Position numbers and translations under genes: made by a program. Below the pieces are notes generated by a model. That model did no database searches, was not told the DNA's origin, and was given only the letters and a program-made list of their open reading frames with translations. Shown here piece after piece: positions 7,514 to 16,749 of a DNA stretch of 46,216 nt (positions are counted from its first letter, which is position 1; each line of letters opens with the position of its first letter). The DNA is from JBOGVA01 sp050692195 (lineage in GTDB: Bacteria; Actinomycetota; UBA4738): contig JBOGVA010000016.1 of assembly GCA_050692195.1 (NCBI GenBank), forward strand, positions 1-46,216, read 5' to 3'.

Positions 7514-8292
7514 CATGGCCTCCACGGGCCTCGACGGAGCAGGCGGTAGGCCAGGCCCTCCGCATCCAACCCCCCTCGCACCTTCGCCCGGAAGAACAGA
7601 TCGCCATCGCTTCGAAGGACGGGGATCCGGCCCAGGCGGTGTGGATCGATCCTGCCCGCTCGATTGGTCTGCCATGCACCAAGGGCCGCCGAGTCGAACA
7701 GCCGCCGGGAGAGTCGATCCGCAGCCGGAGAGCCCACCGCCCACGGATAAGCGAAATGCCGGCAGGCCAGCCCCAGGCGGTCCTCGATGAGCTCCTTCGA
7801 CCGCCGCATCTCCTCCTCGGCCAACGCTTCATCCGCACCCGACAGGTCGACATGGCCATGCGTGTGGGACCCCACGGTCACCAGGCCTGTCGCGACGGCC
7901 TCCCGGAGCTGCGCCCATGTGATTGCGCTCCCGTTCTCCGGTCCCTCTTCGACCAGGCCGGTCGCCAGATAGAGCGTGGCCGGGAGACGATGCCGGATCA
8001 GCAGGGGCAGCACCTGCTCGTGGAAGTCGCTGAACCCGTCGTCGAAGGTGAGGACCACGCCGCCGCGGGCACCGTTGGAGATCACTTGATCCAGAGAGAG
8101 GACGTCATCCTCCTCACGGAGGAACGCCAACTGCCGGTCGAGAGCGTCGACCGAGACATCGATCTCGCGCCCGCCGACACCCACTCGGTGGTAGAGAAGG
8201 ATGACCACGTCGCCGACCCGGCGGCGCGCGGGGGCTCCCAGAGGCAGGGCCGCGGCTTTCACCGCCTTACGCAGGATCGCGTCGATGGTCAT
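7513..8292 (-). CDS. Polysaccharide deacetylase (NodB/CE4 family)
   Basis: 259 residues from the ATG at 8292, with AAGGA six bases upstream and 26 nt overlap with the polymerase gene. NodB motifs: LTFDDGFSD (catalytic base and metal Asp), GSHTHGHVDL (metal histidines), FAYPWA in place of RxPYG, and LGRIPV near the end. No convincing signal peptide, so it may act on lipid-linked intermediates from the cytosolic side or be exported atypically. It would remove N- or O-acetyl groups from the glycan. Its stop overlaps the start of the GT4-GNAT gene, which pairs deacetylation and acetylation in one mRNA. Confidence 0.88.
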   Translation of the reverse strand: MTIDAILRKAVKAAALPLGAPARRRVGDVVILLYHRVGVGGREIDVSVDALDRQLAFLREEDDVLSLDQVISNGARGGVVLTFDDGFSDFHEQVLPLLIRHRLPATLYLATGLVEEGPENGSAITWAQLREAVATGLVTVGSHTHGHVDLSGADEALAEEEMRRSKELIEDRLGLACRHFAYPWAVGSPAADRLSRRLFDSAALGAWQTNRAGRIDPHRLGRIPVLRSDGDLFFRAKVRGGLDAEGLAYRLLRRGPWRP

Positions 8293-9352
8293 GCCGGTCC
8301 TTGGGCCGAGAGATGGAAGCGGTTCCCAGCAGAGCCGCCGTCGTGGCGGGGATGAGCGGAAAGTGCAGGGTGTAGTCCACGCTCGCCAGGATCCCCAGCG
8401 CGGCCAGGGCGGTGGCCCCCAGAGCCACCAACGCGTCCGGGTCGGTCGTCGCCCACAGACGAGCAAATCCCCACCCGAAGAACGCGATGAGGAGGAGGAG
8501 GCCCGGGACGCCCGTTTCCGCTCCGACCTGCAGGAAGCCATGGTGGGCCCACAGGGCGTCTCGATCCGCCCGGGCGGTCGTGCTCTCGAACTGAAACCGT
8601 CCAGGGCCCACTCCCGTCAGAGGATCGTCTCGGATGATCTCCCACGCCTCGCTCCAGAGCACCGCGCGACGTTCCGTGAGGACCTCGAGGGTCAGTGACG
8701 TTACCGGACCGGACGCGCCGCTCGGTCGATAGGTCCCCCCGATCCACATGGTGCCCAGGAGCGCCGCGCCCACGAGCGCCGCGGAGACCGCGATGGCGAT
8801 CCGGACCCCGCCGCGGCCCGACAATCCGAGCAGCCCCACGGGGATCAGGAAGAGGACCGCAGCGGCCGCCATCGAACCGATGGCGAAGGGCACGAGGCCG
8901 GCGAGGACCGCTGCACTGGACGCAACCATCCGCGCCCCATCCCGGCTGACGACTGCGACCATGGTGGCAGCGAAGGCCACCAGCACGAAGAAGGCGCCCG
9001 TGGCATTGGCATACGAGAACGGGCCGGACAGCGGGTCGCCGGAAAGGAGGTCCCGTGAGGAGATCGCGAGCCCAGCAGCCACCGCGACGACCACCGACGG
9101 AACCAACCATCGGTGGACTGCTCCGATCATCCTGGCGAATGCGATCGTGAAACCCACAGAGAGGATGAGGAGGACGGTCGGGAGGGCGTTCCCGCCCCGG
9201 GCCGACCCGACCACGGCGGTCCAAAGTATCGCCGCGGCGAAGAGGAGAGCGCCCGTCAAGTCCAGCCACGCTGCTCCCGCTCCGCCCCGCCGGGACGCGA
9301 CGTCGCCGTCCTCCATCCGGATGCCTGCACCGTCAGGTCGTGTTCGCTGCAT
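8267..9352 (-). CDS. O-antigen polymerase/ligase-like membrane protein (Wzy/WaaL type)
   Basis: 361 residues from the ATG at 9352; an alternative ATG at 9316 has no better ribosome site. About ten membrane segments surround a hydrophilic loop with LTERRAVLWSEAWEIIRDDPLTGVGPGRF and WAHHGFLQVGAETGVPGL, the Wzy_C signature shared by O-antigen ligases and polymerases. It would join repeat units on the outer membrane leaflet or ligate glycan to an acceptor. Overlaps both neighbours by about 20 nt. Polymerase or ligase cannot be told apart by sequence alone. Confidence 0.85.
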   Translation of the reverse strand: MQRTRPDGAGIRMEDGDVASRRGGAGAAWLDLTGALLFAAAILWTAVVGSARGGNALPTVLLILSVGFTIAFARMIGAVHRWLVPSVVVAVAAGLAISSRDLLSGDPLSGPFSYANATGAFFVLVAFAATMVAVVSRDGARMVASSAAVLAGLVPFAIGSMAAAAVLFLIPVGLLGLSGRGGVRIAIAVSAALVGAALLGTMWIGGTYRPSGASGPVTSLTLEVLTERRAVLWSEAWEIIRDDPLTGVGPGRFQFESTTARADRDALWAHHGFLQVGAETGVPGLLLLIAFFGWGFARLWATTDPDALVALGATALAALGILASVDYTLHFPLIPATTAALLGTASISRPKDRHDHRRDPA

Positions 9353-10676
9353 CGGGTTCTCGAGCGATCGGCGGCTTCAAGCACAACAGGACCAGAAAGA
9401 CCGGCAAGAGCTGGATCCGCTGCCGGGCGAGGATCCCGAAGTTCGCGATGCTCGACAGCGCAAGGATCATCATCCCGGTGTAGGCGATGGAGAACGCCAG
9501 ATACGGTTGTTCCCTCATGGTCTGAAGGGCTGAGAAGAACGAACGCCAGCGAACCAGAGACAGAAACAGGAGGAATGTGACCTCCAGGGCGGCCGCCAGC
9601 GACTGGGAGTTGTGGGCCTCGACGAGAAGAGGGCGGAAGAGCACCGTGGCCACGGCAACGGGCGCCCGTCCGGGCGAGTCCAGGATCGATGGGACGAATG
9701 CCGAGCCGCCCTGAGCCGTTCGCTCGGTGGTTTGGCTGAGCGCGGTGGTCACTCCCCGATCCGTCTGGATGCCCCGTTCCTGGAGGTAGTCGTCCGCTCG
9801 ATTCACGAAGATCAGGGCCACGACGCCAAGGATGGCGATGGCCGTTCCCTTGACGATGGGTGCGACGGTGCCCAACTCCTTCGGCAGCCTCCGGAACAGA
9901 TATCCGGCCAGAAGAGCCACCGCCATGATCCCGGCGAAGTGGGGGCGCACGATGGCTGCGAGCCACAGCCCGGTCGCCGCAAACGATACCCCTCGGATCG
10001 TTCGACCGGACAGGACGTGGGCCGCGCCCAATGCCACCAGCCCGAGGGTCAGCGTCATCCAGGCTTCCTTGCCGATGCTCGACGGCCAGTACCAGAGCGA
10101 GGGCAGGAAGAACAACAGACGCGCGTACCGCGTTCGGTGGCCCTGGGGGACGGCGATGACGAAGGCTCGATAGAAGAAGAGCAGTCCCCAGAACCCGAGC
10201 CAGGAGTAGAAGAGGAAGCCGCCGAGACGAGTGGGGCCAATGATCGCGTAGACGATCGCGGTGAAGAACTCGATGAAATGAGTGCTCGTCAGCGACGGCA
10301 GTCCGGTCTCGAAGTTCCCCGACCGGAACTGCTCGTGGAAGTCGACGCCGAAGGTGTGATAGTCGCCGGCGTCAGCATCTCCCTGGTAGATGTCGAACGC
10401 CACGTAATGCCGGACCATCGCTCCCGCCAGCTTCAGGAGGAGCGCCGCCATGAGGATCGCGAACAGCCTGGGATCCTTTTCCGCTGCGGCCTGACGGCGA
10501 AGAGCCGGGATGGTGAGGGCGATCAGCACCGGGACGATCAACATCGCCCCCCACGAGTCGTAGGTGCTCCTGGCCATCAGGAAGAGCAGGCCGAAGACCA
10601 GCGCCCCGGTCAGGAGGAGGCCCGAGAAGAGGACGAGCGCGGGGCTCTCTGTCCGCGTTTCCTCCGTCGTCACCAC
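9333..10676 (-). CDS. Polytopic membrane protein, probable GT-C glycosyltransferase or polymerase
   Basis: 447 residues from the GTG at 10676, which shares one base with the preceding TAG (TAGTG) and has GGAGG seven bases upstream. About ten to eleven membrane helices. The first large loop carries acidic GDADAGDYHTFG and FHEQFRSGNF, followed by SLTSTHFIEFF and LWYWPSSIGKEAWM, an arrangement seen in PMT-like GT-C enzymes and some EPS polymerases that use polyprenyl-linked sugars. No motif allows a firmer name. The long open frame upstream of 10676 is a shadow of the GNAT gene. Confidence 0.7.
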   Translation of the reverse strand: MVTTEETRTESPALVLFSGLLLTGALVFGLLFLMARSTYDSWGAMLIVPVLIALTIPALRRQAAAEKDPRLFAILMAALLLKLAGAMVRHYVAFDIYQGDADAGDYHTFGVDFHEQFRSGNFETGLPSLTSTHFIEFFTAIVYAIIGPTRLGGFLFYSWLGFWGLLFFYRAFVIAVPQGHRTRYARLLFFLPSLWYWPSSIGKEAWMTLTLGLVALGAAHVLSGRTIRGVSFAATGLWLAAIVRPHFAGIMAVALLAGYLFRRLPKELGTVAPIVKGTAIAILGVVALIFVNRADDYLQERGIQTDRGVTTALSQTTERTAQGGSAFVPSILDSPGRAPVAVATVLFRPLLVEAHNSQSLAAALEVTFLLFLSLVRWRSFFSALQTMREQPYLAFSIAYTGMMILALSSIANFGILARQRIQLLPVFLVLLCLKPPIAREPDAANTT

Positions 10677-11704
10677 TAGAACACCTCCAGATCCCCGAGG
10701 CTCAACGCCCACGAGGCCTGGTCGATCGGATCGGGGCGCAGCCCGTCTCGCAGCGGATTGACGACGAAGGGGGCTCCCGCGGGCGCCGGGAGAAATCCGG
10801 CTCTCCTGGCCGCACGGGCCGCCGTCGAGCCGACAGGGAACCGGCAGGTCAGGTGATCGACTCGGGCTCTCCTGGCAACGGCTCGGAGGAGCCGGCGAGC
10901 CGTCCGCTGGTCCCCCGGCCTCACGATCAGGTCTGCGATCGCCGTCTCCCACAGGACCCCTCGCGGGCGCACCCGAAAGAGGGCCAGCCCGGTGGTGGAG
11001 CCGCCCTCTTCCAGTCGGATCGCTCGGTAGTCGAGCAGCGGGGCGTCCCCGTACCTCCACCGGAGGTAGGCCAGATCCCGTGGGGTGTGAAGCATGGCGT
11101 GCTCTGTCGCGGCGGCCTCCAGCAACGGGGACAACGTGATTCCATCGACCAGCGCATGGGCGGCCGGCTCCGCTTCGGTCGGCGGTCGGGGGCCGGTGGG
11201 CTCCTCCCCATCTCGCAAGGCTCGAATGTGACGGACGAACCGAAGAGGCCTCCGAAGGCGCACAGATGGGCGTATCGTGCCCACCACGAGCCACCCCATC
11301 TTCAGATATCCGGGCAGGCTCTTTTCGTTGGGTGTGTTGAAGACCAGGGCGACCTCTTCTCGAAGCGCTTCGAGAGACTCCCTGGTCAACAGGGAGAAGA
11401 TGCCCCTGCGCTGATGATCGGGGTGCGTCGCCGTGTCGACCGCACGCACAGCGGAGATGCTCTGTCCGTCGGCCTTGAAGCTCCACCGCATGAATGCCCG
11501 GAGCCCCACGACCTCGCCCTCCGACTCGGCCACCCACATGAAGGAGGGACCGAAGGGGTTGGCGAGATGCTTCCATCGGAAGAACTCCGACGATCTCTCC
11601 CCGGCCGGGCCACCCCCGAGCGACCGGTTGAGCAGTTCGACCACGCCCGATTCGTCCTCCGGTCGGAACGGTCGGATGGCGAGGCCCTGGCCGACGACGC
11701 TCAT
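10676..11704 (-). CDS. GNAT-family acyltransferase
   Basis: 342 residues; its ATG at 11704 overlaps the glycosyltransferase TGA (ATGA). The N-terminal half is a GNAT fold: LAIRPFRPEDE, VVGLRAFMRW, then AVDTATHPDHQRRGIFSLL, the acetyl-CoA pyrophosphate loop. The C-terminal half (DLAYLRWRYGDAP...) is a degenerate second GNAT-like repeat seen in acyltransferases of exopolysaccharide loci. It probably acylates an amino sugar or lipid-linked glycan. The substrate is unknown. Confidence 0.8.
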   Translation of the reverse strand: MSVVGQGLAIRPFRPEDESGVVELLNRSLGGGPAGERSSEFFRWKHLANPFGPSFMWVAESEGEVVGLRAFMRWSFKADGQSISAVRAVDTATHPDHQRRGIFSLLTRESLEALREEVALVFNTPNEKSLPGYLKMGWLVVGTIRPSVRLRRPLRFVRHIRALRDGEEPTGPRPPTEAEPAAHALVDGITLSPLLEAAATEHAMLHTPRDLAYLRWRYGDAPLLDYRAIRLEEGGSTTGLALFRVRPRGVLWETAIADLIVRPGDQRTARRLLRAVARRARVDHLTCRFPVGSTAARAARRAGFLPAPAGAPFVVNPLRDGLRPDPIDQASWALSLGDLEVF

Positions 11705-12807
11705 GAGAGCAGCTCCCCGTAGACTTCCTCGATCCGTGCGATCGCGTGGCGGATGTCGAAGCCTGCGGCCCGCTCCCGAGCCGATTCCCCGAACCGCTCG
11801 CGCAGGGACGCATCGAGGAGCATGGTGACGATGGATTCGACCAGGCTGTCCTCGTCTCCCGGTGGGACGACAAACCCTTGCTTCCCGTCCTCGACCACCT
11901 CGGGAAGACCACCGACGTTGGTGACCACGGCCGGCGTTCCGACAGCGAGGGCTTCGATGAGAGCGATGGAGAGCCCCTCGTGGATGGAAGGCAAGGCGAA
12001 GAGGTCGAACGTCTGGACCAACTGGGGTACGTCCTGGCGGTGCCCGGTGAAGATCACGGTGCCATCGAGCGCGAGCTCCCGAGCCAATGACTTCATCTCG
12101 CCCTCCAGTGGGCCCGCGCCGACCAGGACGAAGCGAACTTCGGGCACCAGGCGACGGACCCTCGCCGCGGCTCTCAGGAGCTGACGGTGGCCCTTGTGGG
12201 CCTTGAAGTTGGCCACGGTCCCAACCACCGGTGCGCTCTCGGGTATCCCCAGCTCCTCCCGGATCCCGTCCGGGGACGGCCATGAGCTCACCGCCTGAGG
12301 ATCGATGCCGTGATAGCGGGTCTCCACCGGGGGCATCCGCCGGAACCGGAGCGCGGCAGGATATCTGATGGAGAGAGCGACATGCTCCGATACGGCGAAG
12401 ACATGGTCGCTCCGCGGGAACGTCAAGAGGTTGGCCCAGTACGTCGCGCGGTGGTATCGCTCCCAGACGTTGTGCTCCGTATACACCCGGCGCACGGCCG
12501 GACGCCGGCCAAGCGCCAGGCGAGCTCCCACGGCGGCGATCGGCGAGTGTGAATGCACCAGGTCGATCTGGCGATCTCTGACGAGCCGCCGGAGCCGGCT
12601 CAGCCAACCCGGTCCTCGGCCCCCATGGAGACAGTGAACGGGGAGGTTCGCTTCCTCGAGCTCCGACACGAGGGCGTCCTTCCACGGCAGGAGGTAGGCG
12701 ACCTCGTAGGAGAACCGGGACGTGTCCAGGTACCGGGCGGCGTTCACGAGCAGCTGCTCTGCGCCACCCCTCCCCAGCCCCTTGATCAACAGCAGGATTC
12801 TGTCCAT
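11701..12807 (-). CDS. Glycosyltransferase family 4
   Basis: 368 residues; ATG at 12807 has GGAG six bases upstream. A GT-B retaining glycosyltransferase: N-terminal LIKGLGRGGAEQLL, HSHSP, TEHNVWE, GTVANFKAHKGH, and the C-terminal EGLSIALIEALA followed by NVGGLPEVV. It adds a sugar to the lipid-linked repeat unit on the cytoplasmic side. It opens a five-to-nine gene coupled run toward 2428 and is transcribed away from the G8 gene, so a promoter probably lies in 12808-12926. Confidence 0.92.
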   Translation of the reverse strand: MDRILLLIKGLGRGGAEQLLVNAARYLDTSRFSYEVAYLLPWKDALVSELEEANLPVHCLHGGRGPGWLSRLRRLVRDRQIDLVHSHSPIAAVGARLALGRRPAVRRVYTEHNVWERYHRATYWANLLTFPRSDHVFAVSEHVALSIRYPAALRFRRMPPVETRYHGIDPQAVSSWPSPDGIREELGIPESAPVVGTVANFKAHKGHRQLLRAAARVRRLVPEVRFVLVGAGPLEGEMKSLARELALDGTVIFTGHRQDVPQLVQTFDLFALPSIHEGLSIALIEALAVGTPAVVTNVGGLPEVVEDGKQGFVVPPGDEDSLVESIVTMLLDASLRERFGESARERAAGFDIRHAIARIEEVYGELLS

Positions 12808-12884
12808 GGATGCTCCGGAATCGGGCTAGTTGGACAACCTTGCGGGACAAGGCTCAAGATTTCGGCTGCGAAACGCCGACCACA

Positions 12885-12890
12885 TAGATA
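12885..12890 (+). promoter_or_regulatory. Possible -10 element for the G8 gene in a divergent intergenic region
   Basis: The 119-nt region 12808-12926 separates two divergent genes. TAGATA at 12885-12890 fits a -10 box about 37 nt before the TTG start; no good -35 is seen. Two short inverted repeats flank it (CCTTG/CAAGG near 12838-12852 and GGCGT/ACGCC at 12891-12906), possibly operator sites. Weak evidence. Confidence 0.3.
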
Positions 12891-12926
12891 GGCGTCCCCC
12901 CACGCCTCGGAGGAGACGGAGCTACG

Positions 12927-14795
12927 TTGAAGCACGAAGGCCGCGAGCCTTCCACGGAAGGCTCTCTTCCTCTTGACGCTGGTCTGAGCCGGCGTCGGTT
13001 CCTGACCCTGACCGGTCTTTCGGTGGCGGGCATGGCTCTCGGCCCGGCCATGGTGGCCGAAGCTGGGACCCTTCAGCGTTGGAGTGATCCGCGAACGTGG
13101 GGAGGCCGCGTCCCCGGACGGCGAGATGTGGTCCGGGTCTCCAAAAAGATCCTCCTGGATGTCAACGCCCGGGTCGCCGGAGTCATCATCACCGGAAGCG
13201 GGGCTCTGGTCTTCGCTTCCAAGCGAAGCGTCACCCTGACCTCTAGTGGGAACGTCGTCGTGAAGGGCAAGCTCGTGATGCGCCCCAGGTATCGGAGGGT
13301 GATCCACAAGCTCCGGTTCGTCGGCGTGAAGGAGTCGAGGTTCCGCGGCGGGCACACCATGGATCCCCTGCCGTCCGATGTCGGACTGTGGGTCATGGAC
13401 ACCGGCCGCCTCGACGCCGCGGGGAGCCCGAAGCTGGCGTGGACCCGCCTGACGGAATCCGTGCCCGCGGCCGCGACGGCGATCACCCTGGCAGAGGATC
13501 CGGTCGGCTGGAGGGTCGGCGACTTCCTCACGATCACCCCGACTCAGCCGCCCACCGTCGAGACGTTCTGGTACGCCTTCGACACCGTGCAGATCGCTGG
13601 AATCAGTGGGCGCACCATCCAGCTGTCACGAGCGACGACCTACGATCACCCCGCCGTGACCGTGGCCCCGGGCCGGACCTACGGGGCGGAGGTCCTCAAC
13701 CTCACGCGGAACGTGCGGGTCGAGGGGACCCGCAAGGGCCGGGCCCACATCTTGGTTCTGGCGAACCAGCCGCAGGAAATCTCCCATGTCGCCATCCGCT
13801 ACATGGGACCCCGGAAGACGAAACGCGACGGGACGAGCGTTCCGGTCCTCGGTCGCTATCCCCTCCACTTTCACATGCAGGGCGGTCTGGCTCGAGGAAC
13901 CACGGTGACCGGGGTCGTTGTTCGCGATTCGAGGAATCACGCCTTCGTCGCTCACACCAGCAACGGCATCACGTACCGCGAGTGCATCGCCTATCGGATC
14001 GTCGAAGACGCCTACTGGTGGGACGAAGGGGAGGTCACCAGCGACCTGCTCTGGGAGCGTTGCGTCGCCGCGAACGTCCGGAAGCTCGACGGGGACGGTG
14101 ACACTCGTTGTACAGGATTCAACATGGGAATGGGGAAGAGGAACGCGGCTGTAGGATGCGTGGCCGTCGGACTCCACCAGAAGACGCAGGCGTCCGGCTT
14201 CAAGTGGCGGCGGGCTGGTGTGTGGCGCTTCGAAGACTGCTTGGCCCACAACAACGCCATCTTTGGAATCTTCGCCTGGACGAACGATGACCCGAACGCA
14301 CACCGTATAAGTCGCTTTGTCGGTTACCACAACGGCACGGGAATCTTTCACGGCGCGTACAGCAACTCGTATCTCTACGAGGATGGGGTCCTATGCGGAA
14401 ACCGGAGCGCAATCGTCATCAGCGCGCTAGCTCATGAGCCGGGCCTACGTTTTGAGCGCATGCGGTGTGACGGCGCTGGCATCTCTGATTACCTGATCAG
14501 AACAGAGGAGCATAAGAGCAGTGCTCACATGCCGACTGTCATTTCTGCGTGCGATTTCCGTGGGTATAACAAGGCGGCGATCGGCTGGCTAGCAGTCGAC
14601 CCGGACAATCCCGAACAGTTCGAGGTTCTAGACTGCTCCTTCGAAGGGAACGAGTTCTGGCTTGCCTCCAACATCCATCCGCAATCCTTGATTCTCGTTC
14701 GGGACCCGATTCACGGAGCGATCAGCCTCCACCGAGTGGATCTAGAAGGGGATCTCCTCCCTGAGTGGAACGCCCGGGTCAATCCCGTCGCCTAG
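12927..14795 (+). CDS. Tat-exported G8-domain / parallel beta-helix protein
   Basis: 622 residues starting at TTG 12927, six bases after GGAG. Residues 21-46 are a Tat leader (LSRRRFLTLTGLSVAG). Residues about 50-130 form a G8 domain (WSDPRTWGGRVPGRRDVVRV, then beta-rich repeats), and residues 250-600 form a right-handed parallel beta-helix with RYPLHFHMQGG and many Asn/Gly turns. This order matches the CEMIP/TMEM2/PKHD1L1 family, some members of which depolymerise hyaluronan. It is the only plus-strand gene inside the polysaccharide locus, so it may trim, bind or lyse the exported glycan. The base composition drops from about residue 455 on, suggesting a recombination junction. Its stop overlaps the convergent stop of the next gene in CCTAGG. 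Confidence 0.8.
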   Translation: MKHEGREPSTEGSLPLDAGLSRRRFLTLTGLSVAGMALGPAMVAEAGTLQRWSDPRTWGGRVPGRRDVVRVSKKILLDVNARVAGVIITGSGALVFASKRSVTLTSSGNVVVKGKLVMRPRYRRVIHKLRFVGVKESRFRGGHTMDPLPSDVGLWVMDTGRLDAAGSPKLAWTRLTESVPAAATAITLAEDPVGWRVGDFLTITPTQPPTVETFWYAFDTVQIAGISGRTIQLSRATTYDHPAVTVAPGRTYGAEVLNLTRNVRVEGTRKGRAHILVLANQPQEISHVAIRYMGPRKTKRDGTSVPVLGRYPLHFHMQGGLARGTTVTGVVVRDSRNHAFVAHTSNGITYRECIAYRIVEDAYWWDEGEVTSDLLWERCVAANVRKLDGDGDTRCTGFNMGMGKRNAAVGCVAVGLHQKTQASGFKWRRAGVWRFEDCLAHNNAIFGIFAWTNDDPNAHRISRFVGYHNGTGIFHGAYSNSYLYEDGVLCGNRSAIVISALAHEPGLRFERMRCDGAGISDYLIRTEEHKSSAHMPTVISACDFRGYNKAAIGWLAVDPDNPEQFEVLDCSFEGNEFWLASNIHPQSLILVRDPIHGAISLHRVDLEGDLLPEWNARVNPVA

Positions 14796-15709
14796 GAATG
14801 CGCCTCGTCATCGAGACCCAGCAAACCTTGTTTCGCCAGTTCTGGGTCCCCTCCACTGGTCGTTCCGCGCAAGTTCTCCACCCTCAGCCGCTCGTTTTGA
14901 AGGAGGTGCGTCCGCGCTCTCAGATCCTTGAAACCCTCAATAAGGGCCGTCCGGACTCTCCTCGAGCGAGCTGAAAAGAATACACGTCCCCGACTCGCTT
15001 GGGAGCGGTAGGTGTCGAGCCGGCGCCCCTCGGGGGCGGCCAGGACCTTCTGCATTGCCCTCCGCCGGCCATGGGCTCTTCTGTATTCTTGGTATAGGTC
15101 CCGATTGCTGTGGCCGCGGGGGGTCGACCGAGGATGCCAAAGGTGTACCAGATCAGCGCGGAGACGACGGTGCGGCCCTATTAATGTGTCCAGGGCAAAG
15201 CCAAAGGACTCGTCTGCTCCTCCCCAACCGACGAACCGCTCGTCCATGCCACCGATCGCCTCGAAGTATTCGCGGCGGATCACGAAAATCCCCCCGCCGG
15301 GACGACCTACATAGGGAGGTTTCTCAAGGCGGAGGAAGTTATCCGCCGTCCCGGCCAAGAGTCCTTGCGTGGCCATTTGCGACAACCTTAAGACTCGCCG
15401 GTATGGCACCACCCAAGGCTCTTTCATTGCGAGGCGAACGGCTTCGTTGAGCGTGTCTAGCGTTAGGAAAGTATCCGCGTCCACGACCGCCAAAACCGTC
15501 CCCCGCGCCTCTCGGACGGCGCGATTTACCGCTTGGCATTTGCTCCAAGGAACGTCGGATGCGCCAAGAACCACGTCCCAATTGGGATATCGGGCATGAT
15601 ACCAAGCCAGAACCCATCGCCAGAGACGATCCCGATGACCACCATCCCCCAGGAACGGGACGATCAAGGAAACCAAGGGATCCCGCGCCGCTGGTGTAGA
15701 CAACTTCAA
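14792..15709 (-). CDS. GT2 glycosyltransferase with galactosyltransferase-type C-terminus
   Basis: 305 residues if it starts at TTG 15709, which overlaps the preceding TGA (TTGA) and follows GGAG by five bases; the open frame extends further but upstream codons shadow the kinase-like gene. GT-A fold: VSLIVPFLG at the N-terminus, VVDADTF as the DxD-type metal site, PGGGIFVIRREYFEAIGGMDE and FVGWGGADESFGF, the Glyco_transf_7C motif for donor binding. It ends in a convergent 4-nt overlap with the G8 gene. First gene on the left side of the GC-poorer block. Confidence 0.82.
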   Translation of the reverse strand: MKLSTPAARDPLVSLIVPFLGDGGHRDRLWRWVLAWYHARYPNWDVVLGASDVPWSKCQAVNRAVREARGTVLAVVDADTFLTLDTLNEAVRLAMKEPWVVPYRRVLRLSQMATQGLLAGTADNFLRLEKPPYVGRPGGGIFVIRREYFEAIGGMDERFVGWGGADESFGFALDTLIGPHRRLRADLVHLWHPRSTPRGHSNRDLYQEYRRAHGRRRAMQKVLAAPEGRRLDTYRSQASRGRVFFSARSRRVRTALIEGFKDLRARTHLLQNERLRVENLRGTTSGGDPELAKQGLLGLDDEAHS

Positions 15710-16749
15710 CTCGGCTCCATATCGGTGGAATCCGAGGCGGGGTTCCGTCGCGTCACCATATGACTGGCCCAGCGCACGCCAAGCCTCAGCGCGGCTCCGC
15801 GGCGACCTCGCTTCCAAAGATTCACGAGTGTTCCCACTCTTCGATGACGAACGTACAAGGCCAAGAGCTCTCTGTGCTCTGATGTTCGGATGTCCACAAT
15901 TCCCGTTTTCGCATAGCCTTGGTAGAAGCATTGCCGCAATTCGTTAAACGGGCGGTGTCCTCCCGTCTTGGTCTCGACAAGGTTCTGGAGATACACGATG
16001 AACGCGGCGATATCTCGATACACGGGGCCGAACTGAATCGGCCCAGCCGGAAGGTCCAGCAGGTAGAGGGCGTCACCTTTCAATCGAATGTTCGGAGGAG
16101 AGAAGTCACCGTAGACGGCCGAGATGGGTAGGTCGCTGGTACCGTGAAGGTTCCAGAATCTCGGCACCATTAACCGCTGCGCCACTCGCTCAACATCACC
16201 CCGCCCGGCCGCCTGCACGACCGGATCCTTGCCGGCATCGGGTCTGAGGGTCGAATGGAAGAGCCCTAGGGACTCGCCAGAGCGAGTAACAAGGGCGGCG
16301 ACTTGCTCCTGCTCCTTGCCCGCCGCTCGAAGCAAAGAGTGCAAATCCGAACCATCAACGTAGGGCATGCATATGCACGGGGGCTCGGCTTCCCAACCGA
16401 TGGTTGGAACCAAACGTACGTCCCCTTCGGTCGGCCAGTGTGTAAGCAGACTCGCCGCCCCCTTGTACAGGTTCTCAACGGTGAGCCACGTCCATCTAGG
16501 TCGTACCTTCAGCACTACCTCAGGCCACTCAGCAGGTTCACCGGTGCATCGGTAAAGGGTGCCCCCCCGGATCGTACTCACGGAGACGATACGGTATCGC
16601 TCCGCTCGATCCTGCCACTCGAACCTCTCCTGCATCCGCCGGAGCAAATGGTCAACGAACTCTTCAGGGTGCGATTTGGTCACAACAGGATCCCATGTCG
16701 AGGTGAGGGGACGCCTGCGAGGCTTCAGGGTTTCGATGAATCGCTCCAA
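15706..16749 (-). CDS. Aminoglycoside-phosphotransferase-fold kinase-like protein 1
   Basis: 347 residues from TTG 16749 (GGAGG seven bases upstream), overlapping the GT4 gene by 25 nt. C-lobe signature AVYGDFSPPNIRL..LYLLDL corresponds to HGDxxxxN...D of the APH/choline kinase superfamily, with Tyr in place of His. The N-lobe has VVLKVRPR as the probable ATP lysine. In a glycan locus this is more likely a sugar, lipid or small-molecule kinase than a drug-resistance enzyme. Low GC compared with the flanks. A second relative lies at 19549. Confidence 0.72.
   Translation of the reverse strand: MERFIETLKPRRRPLTSTWDPVVTKSHPEEFVDHLLRRMQERFEWQDRAERYRIVSVSTIRGGTLYRCTGEPAEWPEVVLKVRPRWTWLTVENLYKGAASLLTHWPTEGDVRLVPTIGWEAEPPCICMPYVDGSDLHSLLRAAGKEQEQVAALVTRSGESLGLFHSTLRPDAGKDPVVQAAGRGDVERVAQRLMVPRFWNLHGTSDLPISAVYGDFSPPNIRLKGDALYLLDLPAGPIQFGPVYRDIAAFIVYLQNLVETKTGGHRPFNELRQCFYQGYAKTGIVDIRTSEHRELLALYVRHRRVGTLVNLWKRGRRGAALRLGVRWASHMVTRRNPASDSTDMEPS

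Noticed and set aside
10677..11912. Apparent 5' extension of the membrane protein gene at 9333
   Set aside because: The extension is a frame shadow of the GNAT gene; the TAGTG junction with GGAGG marks the real start.
11705..12850. Apparent 5' extension of the GNAT gene
   Set aside because: Shadow of the GT4 gene at 11701; the ATGA start at 11704 is clear.
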